Source: Mongoliibacter ruber (GTDB lineage Bacteria > Bacteroidota > Bacteroidia > Cytophagales > Cyclobacteriaceae). From it: 64,000 bases of DNA. The position numbers and the translations under genes were made by a program. Of this stretch, positions 1-8,990 are shown one piece after another (the stretch's first letter is position 1; each line of letters begins with the position of its first letter). The notes beneath the pieces are model-generated. The model was not told the origin of the DNA. It saw only the letters and a list, made by a program, of their open reading frames with translations, and did no database searches. Location of the stretch: NCBI RefSeq assembly GCF_003003005.1, contig NZ_PVTR01000001.1:331108-395107 (forward strand), read 5' to 3'.

Positions 1-175
1 CATTCCAAACAGGCATAGTGCCGGCTGTGGCTTTATAGGGGACTTTTTGACCTTTGATGGTCACTTCTCCATTGGTGACAGAACTGGATTCTACTTTGAC
101 TTCTCTTTTTTCCTGAGCCATGCTCCAGGTGAAGGTTAGAAGTATTAGGGTGAGTGTAAGTAAGTTTTTTTTCAT
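1..175 (-). CDS. S10 serine carboxypeptidase, N-terminal fragment (partial)
   Basis: Only the first 58 codons are inside the window; the rest lies to the left. The ATG at 175 opens a clear Sec signal peptide (MKKNLLTLTLILL, cleaved after SMA). The mature start contains VTIKGQKVPYKATAGTMPVW, which resembles the strand just before the catalytic domain of Bacteroidota peptidase S10 proteins ('...TATAGTMPL...'). The expected role is periplasmic or secreted carboxypeptidase activity. No catalytic residue is visible in this fragment, so the family call rests on the N-terminal motif alone. The gene is divergent from the S9 peptidase, with a 259-bp spacer in which I see no certain promoter. Confidence 0.6.
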   Translation of the reverse strand, partial: MKKNLLTLTLILLTFTWSMAQEKREVKVESSSVTNGEVTIKGQKVPYKATAGTMPVWN

Positions 176-434
176 AGTATGCGCGATTAATTATACTCGA
201 ATATAACACATACAAGCCCAAGCCAATTGGAATTTATGTTACACCACTGCCTTTTAGGATGAGTGGAAAATAGGGCCTAGTTCCTTTGATTCGTGAGTTT
301 TATACTGAAAGGCCATTCAAAAAATAAAGTCTCTCAACTTTTACCGCTTGTGTAGGAATGTTGTCATTTCACAAATTTAGTTTAAAGACAAAATGGATTT
401 GAATTAGTTTCAAAGATTAAAAAAGAAATTATTG

Positions 435-2918
435 ATGAAAAAAGTAATTGTATTGATCAGCATATTCCTTTCTGTGACCGCTGTATTTGCACAGCAGTCA
501 AGCACTAAAGGAAACTATGAGTTGGCATCGGGATTTTCCCCTGAAAAGCTGAAAAAGATGATCTTTTCTACAGATGTCAAAGCTCATTGGCTTAAAAATT
601 CAGACCGTTTCTGGTATGAATATGAGACTACGGAAGGGAAAAACTGGTATTTGGTAAACCCTGCCAACAGAACTAAAACTCCTCTGTTTGATAAAGATGT
701 ACTCGCAGCCCGTCTGACACTGATTGTCAAAGATCCTTTTGATGGACAGCACCTTGACCTGAATGATCTTAAATTCATTGAAGATGAAAATGAAGTTCAG
801 TTTAAAGTAAAGAGTACGGAGGAAGTGCTCAAGAAAGATTGGGAGGAGATTAAAGCCAAAAATAAAAGTGCCAAAGACTCACTTGAGAAAAAGACTTTCT
901 TCTTTAGATACAATCTCGGAAATGGCACCTTGACAGAAATAGAAGATCCAGAGGAAAAAAAGAAAAGGCTCTCTTGGGCAAATATCGCCCCTGACTCTTC
1001 TAAAATAGTTTTTGCTAAAAACGAAAACCTGTTTTGGATGGACAAGGAGAATTTCCTGAAGGCAGTAAAAGATGAAAAAGACAGCACTATTGTAGAACAC
1101 CGCATTACTGAAGATGGTGAAAAAGACTATTCATATGGTGCTTCTGGAAGGGGTGATGACAATGAAGAAGAGGAAAAAAAGAAAGATGACCGCAAAAGAG
1201 CTTCGGTTTACTGGTCTGCCAACTCAAAAGAGTTTGTATTGACAAGAACTGATTCACGACATGTCAAAGACCTTTGGGTCATTCACAACACCAAGAATCC
1301 AAGACCAACACTTGAAAGCTATAAATATGCCATGCCGGGTGAAAAAGATCAGCCGCGAACGGAATTGAAACATTTTTCTTTTGATACTAAATCAATGTCT
1401 GAACTTGATGTCAATACATTCAAGGATCAGAGTTTGAGTGTATGGTCAGCTGACTTGAAAGCCAATCAACAAGACGATGAGTTTAAACCAGTCAAATGGC
1501 TTGGAGATGAAAATTTCTTCTATTTCACTATTACCTCAAGAGACTTAAAGCGGGTGGATGTTTGTAGATGGAATTTAAAAGAAAGTAAAAAGGAAATATT
1601 GGTTGAGGAAAGAAGCAATACTTATATAGACATACAAAAACCAAAAGTATTGACCAATGGAACGGAATTTATCCATTGGTCAGAGCGCGATGGCTGGGGT
1701 CATTATTACCTTTACGAAGTAAACGGGACTTTGAAAAAACAATTGACCTCAGGTCCCTACCATTCCGAAAGTATAGAACAGGTAGATGAAAAAAACAGAA
1801 CGTTATATTTCACTGCAAATGCCAAAGAAAAGGGGGAAGACCCTTATTACCTACACTTGTATAAAGTAAGTCTAAACGGAGGCAATGTCACCTTGCTGAA
1901 TCCAGGCAATTACGACCACAGTGTGTCGGTAAATGACAATGCTACTTTTTTTGTCAATAATTACTCAAGGGTAAATACCATTCCTACAGCTGTGTTGCAT
2001 GACAACCAAGGCAGAAAAGTCATGGACCTGGAAGAAGCTGACCTGACTTCTTTATTTGCTGCGGGGTATCAATTCCCTGAGCCTTTTAAAGTAAAAGCTG
2101 ATGATGGCATTACAGACCTTTTTGGTGTCATGTACAGACCTTTTGACTTTGATAGTACCAAAAGTTACCCAATAATCGAATATGTATATCCAGGACCACA
2201 AACTGAAGCAGTAAACAAATCCTTTGGAAGGTCTATGGACAGGATAGACAGACTTGCCCAGTTGGGTTTTGTAGTAGTTACCGTAGGTAATAGAGGTGGG
2301 CATCCGGGAAGATCTAAGTGGTATCATAATTATGGCTATGGCAATCTTCGCGACTATGGTCTTGCCGATAAAAAGGCAGCTGTAGAACAGTTAGCGGCAA
2401 GACATAATTTCATCGATAAATCCAGAGTAGGGATCCATGGTCACTCAGGTGGTGGTTTTATGTCCACCGCTGCGATGTTGGTTTATCCTGATTTCTTCAA
2501 AGTTGCTGTTTCTTCTGCCGGAAATCATGAAAACAACATTTACAATAGGTGGTGGTCTGAAAAACACCATGGAGTAAAAGAAGTCATTACCCCTAAAGGT
2601 GATACTACTTTTATCTATCAGGTAGAAAGGAATCCTGACCTTGCCAAAAACCTCAAAGGCCATTTGCTTTTGGTTACCGGAGATGTAGATAACAATGTTC
2701 ACCCAGCCAATACCATCAGAATGGCGAATGCCCTAATCAAGGCCAACAAGAGATTTGATTTCATCATCCTTCCCGGCCAAAGACACGGTTTTGGAGATAT
2801 GACTGAATATTTCTTCTGGAGAATGGCAGATTACTACGTTCTGCACCTATTAGGGGACAACACGCCACCTCCAGTGGATATGTTGGAGATTCAGCGCGAA
2901 AAGCCAATGAGCAAATAA
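435..2918 (+). CDS. S9 family prolyl oligopeptidase / DPP-IV-like peptidase
   Basis: An 827-residue exported serine peptidase expected to cleave proline-containing peptides in the periplasm. The ATG at 435 starts a signal peptide (MKKVIVLISIFLSVTAVFAQ); an in-frame TTG at 432 is less likely. Residues about 30-560 look like the beta-propeller that gates substrates in this family, and residues about 570-820 are the alpha/beta hydrolase domain. The catalytic triad is readable: Ser671 in GHSGGG, Asp752 in GDVDNNVH and His784 in GQRHGFGD. A highly charged Glu/Lys insert (about residues 237-250) is unusual but probably a surface loop. A strong hairpin terminator follows. Whether it is a dipeptidyl peptidase or an acylaminoacyl peptidase cannot be told from sequence. 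Confidence 0.9.
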   Translation: MKKVIVLISIFLSVTAVFAQQSSTKGNYELASGFSPEKLKKMIFSTDVKAHWLKNSDRFWYEYETTEGKNWYLVNPANRTKTPLFDKDVLAARLTLIVKDPFDGQHLDLNDLKFIEDENEVQFKVKSTEEVLKKDWEEIKAKNKSAKDSLEKKTFFFRYNLGNGTLTEIEDPEEKKKRLSWANIAPDSSKIVFAKNENLFWMDKENFLKAVKDEKDSTIVEHRITEDGEKDYSYGASGRGDDNEEEEKKKDDRKRASVYWSANSKEFVLTRTDSRHVKDLWVIHNTKNPRPTLESYKYAMPGEKDQPRTELKHFSFDTKSMSELDVNTFKDQSLSVWSADLKANQQDDEFKPVKWLGDENFFYFTITSRDLKRVDVCRWNLKESKKEILVEERSNTYIDIQKPKVLTNGTEFIHWSERDGWGHYYLYEVNGTLKKQLTSGPYHSESIEQVDEKNRTLYFTANAKEKGEDPYYLHLYKVSLNGGNVTLLNPGNYDHSVSVNDNATFFVNNYSRVNTIPTAVLHDNQGRKVMDLEEADLTSLFAAGYQFPEPFKVKADDGITDLFGVMYRPFDFDSTKSYPIIEYVYPGPQTEAVNKSFGRSMDRIDRLAQLGFVVVTVGNRGGHPGRSKWYHNYGYGNLRDYGLADKKAAVEQLAARHNFIDKSRVGIHGHSGGGFMSTAAMLVYPDFFKVAVSSAGNHENNIYNRWWSEKHHGVKEVITPKGDTTFIYQVERNPDLAKNLKGHLLLVTGDVDNNVHPANTIRMANALIKANKRFDFIILPGQRHGFGDMTEYFFWRMADYYVLHLLGDNTPPPVDMLEIQREKPMSK

Positions 2919-2942
2919 CTACATATTGATATTTTATTTGAG

Positions 2943-2975
2943 AAGGCCGTGCCATTTTTTGGTACGGCCTTTATT
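2943..2975 (+). terminator. Rho-independent terminator after the S9 peptidase gene
   Basis: Arms AAGGCCGTGCC (2943-2953) and GGTACGGCCTT (2961-2971) form an 11-bp stem with one G-U pair around an AT-rich loop, followed by T-rich sequence. Confidence 0.85.
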
Positions 2976-3032
2976 ATTTGATAACTTAAAGGACAAATTC
3001 AGAATAAAATTTTTAACCAAAAAACTACACCA

Positions 3033-3446
3033 ATGAAAAGACATGCAACTGCCGTTTGGCAAGGATCCGGAAAAGAAGGTAAGGGAAATTTGAGTACTCA
3101 GACTGGCGTACTTGATAGCACCCAATATTCATTTTCTTCAAGATTTGAAGAAGGAAAAGGTACCAATCCGGAAGAGTTGATAGCTGCCGCACATGCTGGA
3201 TGCTTCGCTATGAAGTTAAGCTTTGTCTTGGGAGAATCAGATCACAAAGCTGATGAACTGAATGCCAAGTGCACCATCACACTTGAAGATGGCAAAATCA
3301 CTCAGTCCAAAATAGAATTAAAAGCAAAAGTACCTGGCATCTCTGCTGAAAAGTTTGCGGAGGCTGTTAAGGATGCTGAGAAAAACTGTCCAATATCTGT
3401 ATTATTGGATACGGAAATTGTGGTGGAACACAGTTTGGAATCTTAA
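3033..3446 (+). CDS. osmC: OsmC family peroxiredoxin
   Basis: A 137-residue cytosolic thiol peroxidase that reduces organic hydroperoxides. The two family cysteines are present: Cys57 in AAAHAGCFAM and Cys119 in EKNCPIS. The length fits the short OsmC subfamily, and NPEELIAAAHAGC is the conserved helix around the peroxidatic cysteine. The gene starts 114 bp after the S9 stop and beyond a terminator, so it has its own promoter, and it ends at a strong terminator. Ohr and OsmC are hard to separate; the KRHATAVWQG start favours OsmC. Confidence 0.9.
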   Translation: MKRHATAVWQGSGKEGKGNLSTQTGVLDSTQYSFSSRFEEGKGTNPEELIAAAHAGCFAMKLSFVLGESDHKADELNAKCTITLEDGKITQSKIELKAKVPGISAEKFAEAVKDAEKNCPISVLLDTEIVVEHSLES

Positions 3447-3450
3447 GACT

Positions 3451-3478
3451 ATGGCGGGTGATACCCGCCATTTTTTTT
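3451..3478 (+). terminator. Rho-independent terminator after osmC
   Basis: ATGGCGGGT / ACCCGCCAT is a perfect 9-bp stem with a GAT loop, followed directly by eight T residues. Confidence 0.9.
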
Positions 3479-3585
3479 ACCCAAGGAATATTTGACTTCA
3501 AATTGAGCATGCCCTCAACTTTTGACCTTCGAGATTTAGCTCCTTTTTACCTAAACCAATATAGATGAACACAAGGATTTTTCAA

Positions 3586-5247
3586 TCACCCCATTTCTGG
3601 TTTTAAATATTCATTGTAAAAATTAGCTGCCGCCAATTCATGAGGCATCAGCACATTTTTGGCACCAAGATCCACCAAATATTTCTTATCAAAAGAATTG
3701 ATAGCGGTTAGGTACAATTTCCCTTTGAAATCAGACCTTTGAAGTTTGAGTAAAAGGTGCTTGGCAGACTCAGGCACCGGGACTGTATTGATGATACATT
3801 TCGCATTTTCATAAGGTATATGTGTCAATAACTCCGGATCTTCAATATCGGCATAGATCACCTCTTTACCTCTTTCTCTATATGATTTGACCACGTTGGG
3901 ATCAAAATCAACACCAAAATAGGTGCATTTTTCTTTCTGATCCTCTATGCGTCTTGTAATTTCAGACCCGATTCTACCCAAACCAATGATCACAGTGTGA
4001 AATTCCTTTTGTTTTGATGCTTTCTGATTCTCATTTGCATTTAATTTTTTTCTTTCAAAAATAGAAAGTGCTGGAGCTATTACTTGATAGATTTGATGAG
4101 AGTACAAAATCAAGTAGGTAGAAAGTGCTATGGTAATCAAGCCAACCAAAGTGATGAGTCCTAGAATTTCCTCATTGATATGGCCCACGCTCAGACCTAG
4201 GCCGGCAAAAATCAATGAAAACTCGGAAATTTGTGCAACTGTAAGACCTGCAAGGAAACCTGTTCTCTTTTTATAGCCCATTATCCCCATGATGATCAGA
4301 ACGATAATAGGATTACCAATCAATACAAAAAATGAGAATATAAATGCACTGGGAACTTGCTCACCAATCACAGAGAAATCTAGCTCTGAGCCTAGATTGA
4401 CAAAGAAAAACAATAGTAGAAAATCCCTGAGGCTTGTCAATCTTCCTGACACCAAATCCTTGAAGGGTGATGAGGCCAAGGTTACACCAGCTAAAAATGC
4501 ACCCACCTCGCCACTAAATCCAATCAATTCTCCAATTCCAGCCAAGGAGACAGCCCAAGCTATCGCAAATAGCGTTAATAGTTCAGCTGATTTGGCCAGA
4601 AAATGACTTACTCTTGGGATCAGATATCGCATCATCAAAAAAGTAAATGCCACGAATATCAAACTATACAACAAAGTTTTCCCTATCTCTTCAATTACAG
4701 AACCGTCTCCTTCCCTGCCGATTGTAGCCAGTACGATCATCACCAGTATTACTACCAAATCCTGTACAATCAAAAAACCAATTGCTATCTGACCATGAAG
4801 GGAGTCAATTTCTTTTTTATCTGAAAGAAGTTTGACAATAATTATGGTACTACTGAAAGTGAGAGCCACAGCAATGTAAAAACTCTCCAAGTTTCCAAAG
4901 CCAAGAGCGAGCCCAATCATGTATCCAAATAAGGAAGTGAACAAAACCTGACCAAGCCCGGTAAGTAAAGCAATTTTTCCAGTGGATTGAATCAACCTCA
5001 AGTCTAGCTTTAAACCAACAATAAACAAGAGAATGGCTATTCCTATTTCTGCCAGAAGGTGGATATTCTCTTTGGATTGGACGATGTCTAAAAAAGAAGG
5101 TCCTAATAAAATCCCCAAGAAAATAAACATTACAATCAAAGGCTGCTTCAAAAATTGCCCAATGCCACCCAAGATAGCAGCAAATAAAAAAATCAAGGCA
5201 AATTCAGTAAATGGATTTTTTGCAAGTTCCTGTAAATACTCAATCAT
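3586..5247 (-). CDS. Kef-type cation:proton antiporter with RCK (TrkA-N) domain
   Basis: A 553-residue inner-membrane monovalent-cation/proton antiporter of the CPA2 (KefB/KefC) family. Residues about 1-385 contain roughly a dozen hydrophobic segments. Residues about 410-540 form a cytosolic NAD-binding regulatory domain, with the Rossmann glycine motif VIIGLGRIGSEI and an acidic end-of-strand residue in YFGVDFDPN. No TrkA-C domain is visible. The ATG overlaps the stop of the upstream UspA gene as ATGA, so the two are translationally coupled. This suggests the stress protein modulates transport. Substrate (K+ or Na+) cannot be decided from sequence. Confidence 0.88.
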   Translation of the reverse strand: MIEYLQELAKNPFTEFALIFLFAAILGGIGQFLKQPLIVMFIFLGILLGPSFLDIVQSKENIHLLAEIGIAILLFIVGLKLDLRLIQSTGKIALLTGLGQVLFTSLFGYMIGLALGFGNLESFYIAVALTFSSTIIIVKLLSDKKEIDSLHGQIAIGFLIVQDLVVILVMIVLATIGREGDGSVIEEIGKTLLYSLIFVAFTFLMMRYLIPRVSHFLAKSAELLTLFAIAWAVSLAGIGELIGFSGEVGAFLAGVTLASSPFKDLVSGRLTSLRDFLLLFFFVNLGSELDFSVIGEQVPSAFIFSFFVLIGNPIIVLIIMGIMGYKKRTGFLAGLTVAQISEFSLIFAGLGLSVGHINEEILGLITLVGLITIALSTYLILYSHQIYQVIAPALSIFERKKLNANENQKASKQKEFHTVIIGLGRIGSEITRRIEDQKEKCTYFGVDFDPNVVKSYRERGKEVIYADIEDPELLTHIPYENAKCIINTVPVPESAKHLLLKLQRSDFKGKLYLTAINSFDKKYLVDLGAKNVLMPHELAAANFYNEYLKPEMG

Positions 5248-6059
5248 GGAATTATAATTAAAGGAGCAAAATTATTATATACCAATTCATTTACCATAAA
5301 CTTTCGGAAAACATGATCTGAGAAAGATCTTGAGCCTCTTTGCACCACTAAAAAGGTATGGTCAAGTTCTCCATAAAATTGTTTTAGCGAAGTCAATGCA
5401 TTTTGTCCTTCAAATGTTTTAAAATCTGTTTTTACTTGAGACGAAAATGGCCCTTGAATTTGTTGAAGAAATGAATCGGTTTTAGCTTTATCTTCATCAG
5501 CAGCCACCACAGATACGAATTCAACAAAATTCAATGTTGGAGAGATCAAATTTAATAAATCAGAAAAGCTTTTGTTATTCAATCCTGATTTATGATGTAT
5601 GCCTACCATAAGTTTCTCAGGATACAATTCTTTCAAATCAAGAGGCACTGCAATAATCGTGTGATTGAGATTGTCTATCAATTGGGTAGTAGTGCTTCCT
5701 ATTAATAGCTGTGTAAGCATTCCGGCACCTTTCATCCCGACTACAATAATATCCTCTTGGCTTAGTGATTTGGAATTCAAGATAAATGCCACCAAACTTT
5801 CAGTGAAAATGTATGTAGGAGTATTGATGTCCAAGCCTACTTCTTCCAATAATTCATTCACTTGATTTTTAGCTTCTCTTTTTAACTCATACTCCATTTT
5901 AAGGCGTATATCAGCACTTGATAACGATGGAAAAACCAAATTTATCTTATGCAGAATCACCAAATCAACATCATATTGTGATTTCCAGGAAGCTGCCAAC
6001 CTCAACTGTTCTTTAGCAAAGGGGGAAAAATCTATAGGAATTATAAGCTTTTTTTTCAT
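5244..6059 (-). CDS. Universal stress protein, tandem UspA domains
   Basis: A 271-residue protein with two Usp domains (about 1-140 and 150-271), the usual Bacteroidota arrangement. The first domain carries the ATP-binding pattern G-2x-G-9x-G-S/T as GMKG...IGST. The second lacks it and ends in LIIIP. I chose the ATG at 6059 (MKKKLIIPIDFS), because the family begins directly with this first strand; an upstream in-frame TTG at 6101 would add 14 atypical residues. The stop overlaps the antiporter start by ATGA, so the pair is an operon. It probably acts as a nucleotide-dependent stress regulator of the antiporter; that role is inferred. Confidence 0.85.
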   Translation of the reverse strand: MKKKLIIPIDFSPFAKEQLRLAASWKSQYDVDLVILHKINLVFPSLSSADIRLKMEYELKREAKNQVNELLEEVGLDINTPTYIFTESLVAFILNSKSLSQEDIIVVGMKGAGMLTQLLIGSTTTQLIDNLNHTIIAVPLDLKELYPEKLMVGIHHKSGLNNKSFSDLLNLISPTLNFVEFVSVVAADEDKAKTDSFLQQIQGPFSSQVKTDFKTFEGQNALTSLKQFYGELDHTFLVVQRGSRSFSDHVFRKFMVNELVYNNFAPLIIIP

Positions 6060-6154
6060 CGTAATTTGTTTGAATCCTACTCTGAAACTAAAATAACTCA
6101 ATTCTTTTTAAGAAGTGAAGTGGAGCATTAAAAAGAAATAAAAAAACAAAATAA

Positions 6155-6186
6155 GGAAAAAAAGGCACCTGAGTTCAGATGCCTTT
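6155..6186 (-). terminator. Rho-independent terminator after ppc
   Basis: On the minus strand AAAGGCATCTGA and TCAGGTGCCTTT form a 12-bp stem with one G-U pair and a very short loop, followed by a U tract (plus-strand A run at 6153-6163). Confidence 0.85.
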
Positions 6187-6198
6187 GAGAAAATATAA

Positions 6199-8754
6199 TT
6201 AAGCTGCATTTCTCGCAGCATTGATAATCGCAAACATCGTTCGCAGGATAAGCATTTGCAGGTTTCTATCTTCTTTGCCGGATTCCAACATGGATTGAAT
6301 GGCATATTGCTGAATAGTGATTACAGGGAGAACAATTTTTTCCCTGATGGCTATGGACTCCTTTGAGGTAAGGTTGTCTTGTAGCAAAGTGTCCATTCCC
6401 GAAACGTCCAAAAGCATATCGATTGAACGCTGATACTCCTCAAACATCAATTTCCAAAACTCAGCATAGTCATCATTATCCTTCAAATATGCCGTAGCCT
6501 TGTAAAAAGACTTGGCCAAAGACTGCATGGAGTTACCCAGCAATGACCTAAAGAACAAAGAGTCTTTGTAAAGTTTCTTCGCTTCTTCAAAATCCCCCTC
6601 GTCTTTCAATTTTGACAAAGCAGCACCTACCCCAAAGAAACCTGGAATATTCTGTTTCATTTGAGCCCAAGATCCCACAAATGGAATTGCCCTTAGGTCT
6701 TCAAACTTCAAGCCTGAGTCTTTGCCTCTTTTCAACGGTCTAGAACCAATATTGACTTGACCAAAAAACTTCAATGGCGTGACATGCTCTAGATAAGGAA
6801 CAAATTTAGGATGGTTTTTAAAGTCCTTATAAAACTGATAAGATGTCTCGGCCATTTTATCAATCAACTTGCGCTGTTCTTCACTAAGATTCTTATCAGA
6901 TGAAGGATAAAGCTCATTTTCCAATCCTGCACAAAGTAATTGTTCAAGATTATAAGTACAGGAAACCTGTTTTCCATAATTAGCAGAAATGGTCTGTCCC
7001 TGAATAGTAACCTGAATTTCAGCGTTTTCTACCTTTTCACCTAAAGAAGCATAGAAGTTGTTCATATTGCCTCCTCCTCTTGCAGGAGGTCCACCCCTAC
7101 CATCAAAGAATACCACGCTTACATCATATTCCCTTGATACTTTCGTCAGTTCTTCTTTGGCTCTCAAAATAGACCAATTGGCTCGGATGTATCCACCATC
7201 TTTGGTGCCGTCTGAGAAGCCCAACATGATGCTTTGCTTGGATTTTCTATTTTTGAGGTGCTTTCGGTAATGCTCGTTTTCGTACAATTGCCTCATGATA
7301 TCCGGAGCAGCTGCCAAGTCATCAATAGTTTCAAACAAAGGCACTATATCCAATGGAAGGTTTTCAATTTCTTTACCAAATCTCAGTTTGGACAATTGAA
7401 ATACTTCCAAAATATGCAGCACTGACTGACAGTTTGAAATGATATACCGATGTAGCCCTTCCTCGCCATTGCTTTGTTGGACAGTCTTGACAGCATCAAA
7501 ACTCTTCATCATTTCTTGATGAAATTCATCTTTAAGCTCTGACTGATCAGGCAATCCTTCTATTTCCAAGAGATATTTGACCTTTTCTTCCTCAGACAAA
7601 TCATGATATTTGTCTAGTTCAGGTTTTCCTGATTTTACCTCTATCAGCTCATCCCATAGGCCATCATGTTTACGGCTGTCTTGCCGGACATCCATATAGG
7701 CAAAGTGGAATCCGAAAATTTTAACCTTAAGAATAAACTCATCCAACTGATCCAAAAACAATCCGTCATGTAGGTCTATTAGTCCTTGCCTGGCTTCCAT
7801 CAAGTCTGCAAGCAGTTCCTCTTTGCTATTGTAATAACCTTGGTTTTCAAAAAGAGAACTGAACAGACCATTCTCTACTTTGATCATCACAGGCTCAACA
7901 TTTTTGAAAGTCAACCTTCTTCTGAGTTTTCTTACATCCCTGTAATAACATCTCAAAATCCACTTTTGAAGTCTTTCTGCAACTTTGACCGTGATGTCAT
8001 GTGTGACAAATGGATTGCCATCTCTATCACCTCCTGGCCAAAACCCAACCTTCAACAATCCAGGATTATCCCATTCATGAAGAGGCACGTCCAAACTTCT
8101 TAAGAGTCTTATCAGGATATCCGGTATACTTTGATAAAAAACATTGACCAAAAACCAGATCAAACTCACAGCTTCATCGAGCGGGGATGGTTTTTCTTTA
8201 TTGATAAAAGCGGTTTTACCAAGTTGCTGTAAAAGCAAGTCGATGTTACCGAGGTCATTATTTCTGATAGCTGTTTCCAAGTCAGTGATGATTCCCAGTA
8301 CGCTTCCAGGATAAAATTGGGTAGGGTGCGCTGTGAGTGTCAGCCTGACAGAAAAGGTCTTAAGTTTCTCGATTAAGGCTTCCCTTTTCCCGTCATTGCC
8401 AGCCCTGGCTATCAATGCAGCTACACTTCCTTTTCCCTTTAGGTCATGGATTTTTTCAAAAGCTGCGTCCTCAATAGAATCAAAAAGCACAACTTGACGC
8501 TCTACGTATTGTACCATTCTGAAAAGGAGGTCATGTTTATCCTGATCAGAATTTTGTGCCATCATTTCATCAAAAAAGCCCTGAATAATTTCCTTAGGTG
8601 TTTTGTCCTTTTCAAAACCTTCGTGACACTTAGATGATAAAATAGGTAAAAGCGTACCTGTTCGGTGAATGTCACTAAATGGCAGATCTAAAAATAGACT
8701 GTTGTAGATAGTAAAGCGCTTGGCTACTTCTGTTTGGTATGTGTTTATTGACAT
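6199..8754 (-). CDS. ppc: Phosphoenolpyruvate carboxylase
   Basis: An 851-residue enzyme that carboxylates PEP to oxaloacetate, replenishing the TCA cycle. Family signatures are intact: LTAHPTQ with catalytic His143, WPGGDRDGNPFVT, GFSDGTKDGGYIRANW and the glycine-rich FFDGRGGPPARGGG loop. The ATG at 8754 (MSINTYQTEV) is preferred over a TTG 36 bp upstream, and the length is close to the 883 residues of the E. coli enzyme. Two differences stand out: the usual LTAHPTE has Gln, and the C-terminus reads AARNAA instead of the (Q/R)NTG end typical of enterobacterial and plant enzymes. It is monocistronic, ends at a hairpin and is divergent from the mrp operon. Confidence 0.95.
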   Translation of the reverse strand: MSINTYQTEVAKRFTIYNSLFLDLPFSDIHRTGTLLPILSSKCHEGFEKDKTPKEIIQGFFDEMMAQNSDQDKHDLLFRMVQYVERQVVLFDSIEDAAFEKIHDLKGKGSVAALIARAGNDGKREALIEKLKTFSVRLTLTAHPTQFYPGSVLGIITDLETAIRNNDLGNIDLLLQQLGKTAFINKEKPSPLDEAVSLIWFLVNVFYQSIPDILIRLLRSLDVPLHEWDNPGLLKVGFWPGGDRDGNPFVTHDITVKVAERLQKWILRCYYRDVRKLRRRLTFKNVEPVMIKVENGLFSSLFENQGYYNSKEELLADLMEARQGLIDLHDGLFLDQLDEFILKVKIFGFHFAYMDVRQDSRKHDGLWDELIEVKSGKPELDKYHDLSEEEKVKYLLEIEGLPDQSELKDEFHQEMMKSFDAVKTVQQSNGEEGLHRYIISNCQSVLHILEVFQLSKLRFGKEIENLPLDIVPLFETIDDLAAAPDIMRQLYENEHYRKHLKNRKSKQSIMLGFSDGTKDGGYIRANWSILRAKEELTKVSREYDVSVVFFDGRGGPPARGGGNMNNFYASLGEKVENAEIQVTIQGQTISANYGKQVSCTYNLEQLLCAGLENELYPSSDKNLSEEQRKLIDKMAETSYQFYKDFKNHPKFVPYLEHVTPLKFFGQVNIGSRPLKRGKDSGLKFEDLRAIPFVGSWAQMKQNIPGFFGVGAALSKLKDEGDFEEAKKLYKDSLFFRSLLGNSMQSLAKSFYKATAYLKDNDDYAEFWKLMFEEYQRSIDMLLDVSGMDTLLQDNLTSKESIAIREKIVLPVITIQQYAIQSMLESGKEDRNLQMLILRTMFAIINAARNAA

Positions 8755-8924
8755 AATAGGTTTAATGGTTAATCGACGTGAATTTAGCAAAAAATAAATA
8801 AAACACCGTTATTATATCATTTTGATCAATGAAAAGACTGATTTGTTACTTAAAAAACAACAAACAAACCATTTATTATGAAAAAATGTAACTAAAGCTG
8901 ATAAAACTTATCAGGAACGAAATA

Positions 8925-8954
8925 TTTTAGGTTAAGATAATATTTGTACTTTCG
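8925..8954 (+). promoter_or_regulatory. Possible promoter for the mrp operon
   Basis: TACTTTCG at 8947-8954 resembles the Bacteroidota -7 element TAnnTTTG with one mismatch, and a T-rich stretch TTTTAG lies about 19 bp upstream where the -33 element belongs. It sits about 36 bp before the mrpA ATG. It is a weak motif-only call. Confidence 0.35.
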
Positions 8955-8990
8955 TGTCTTTCATTTATCCTTGAATTCAAAGCTAACTAT

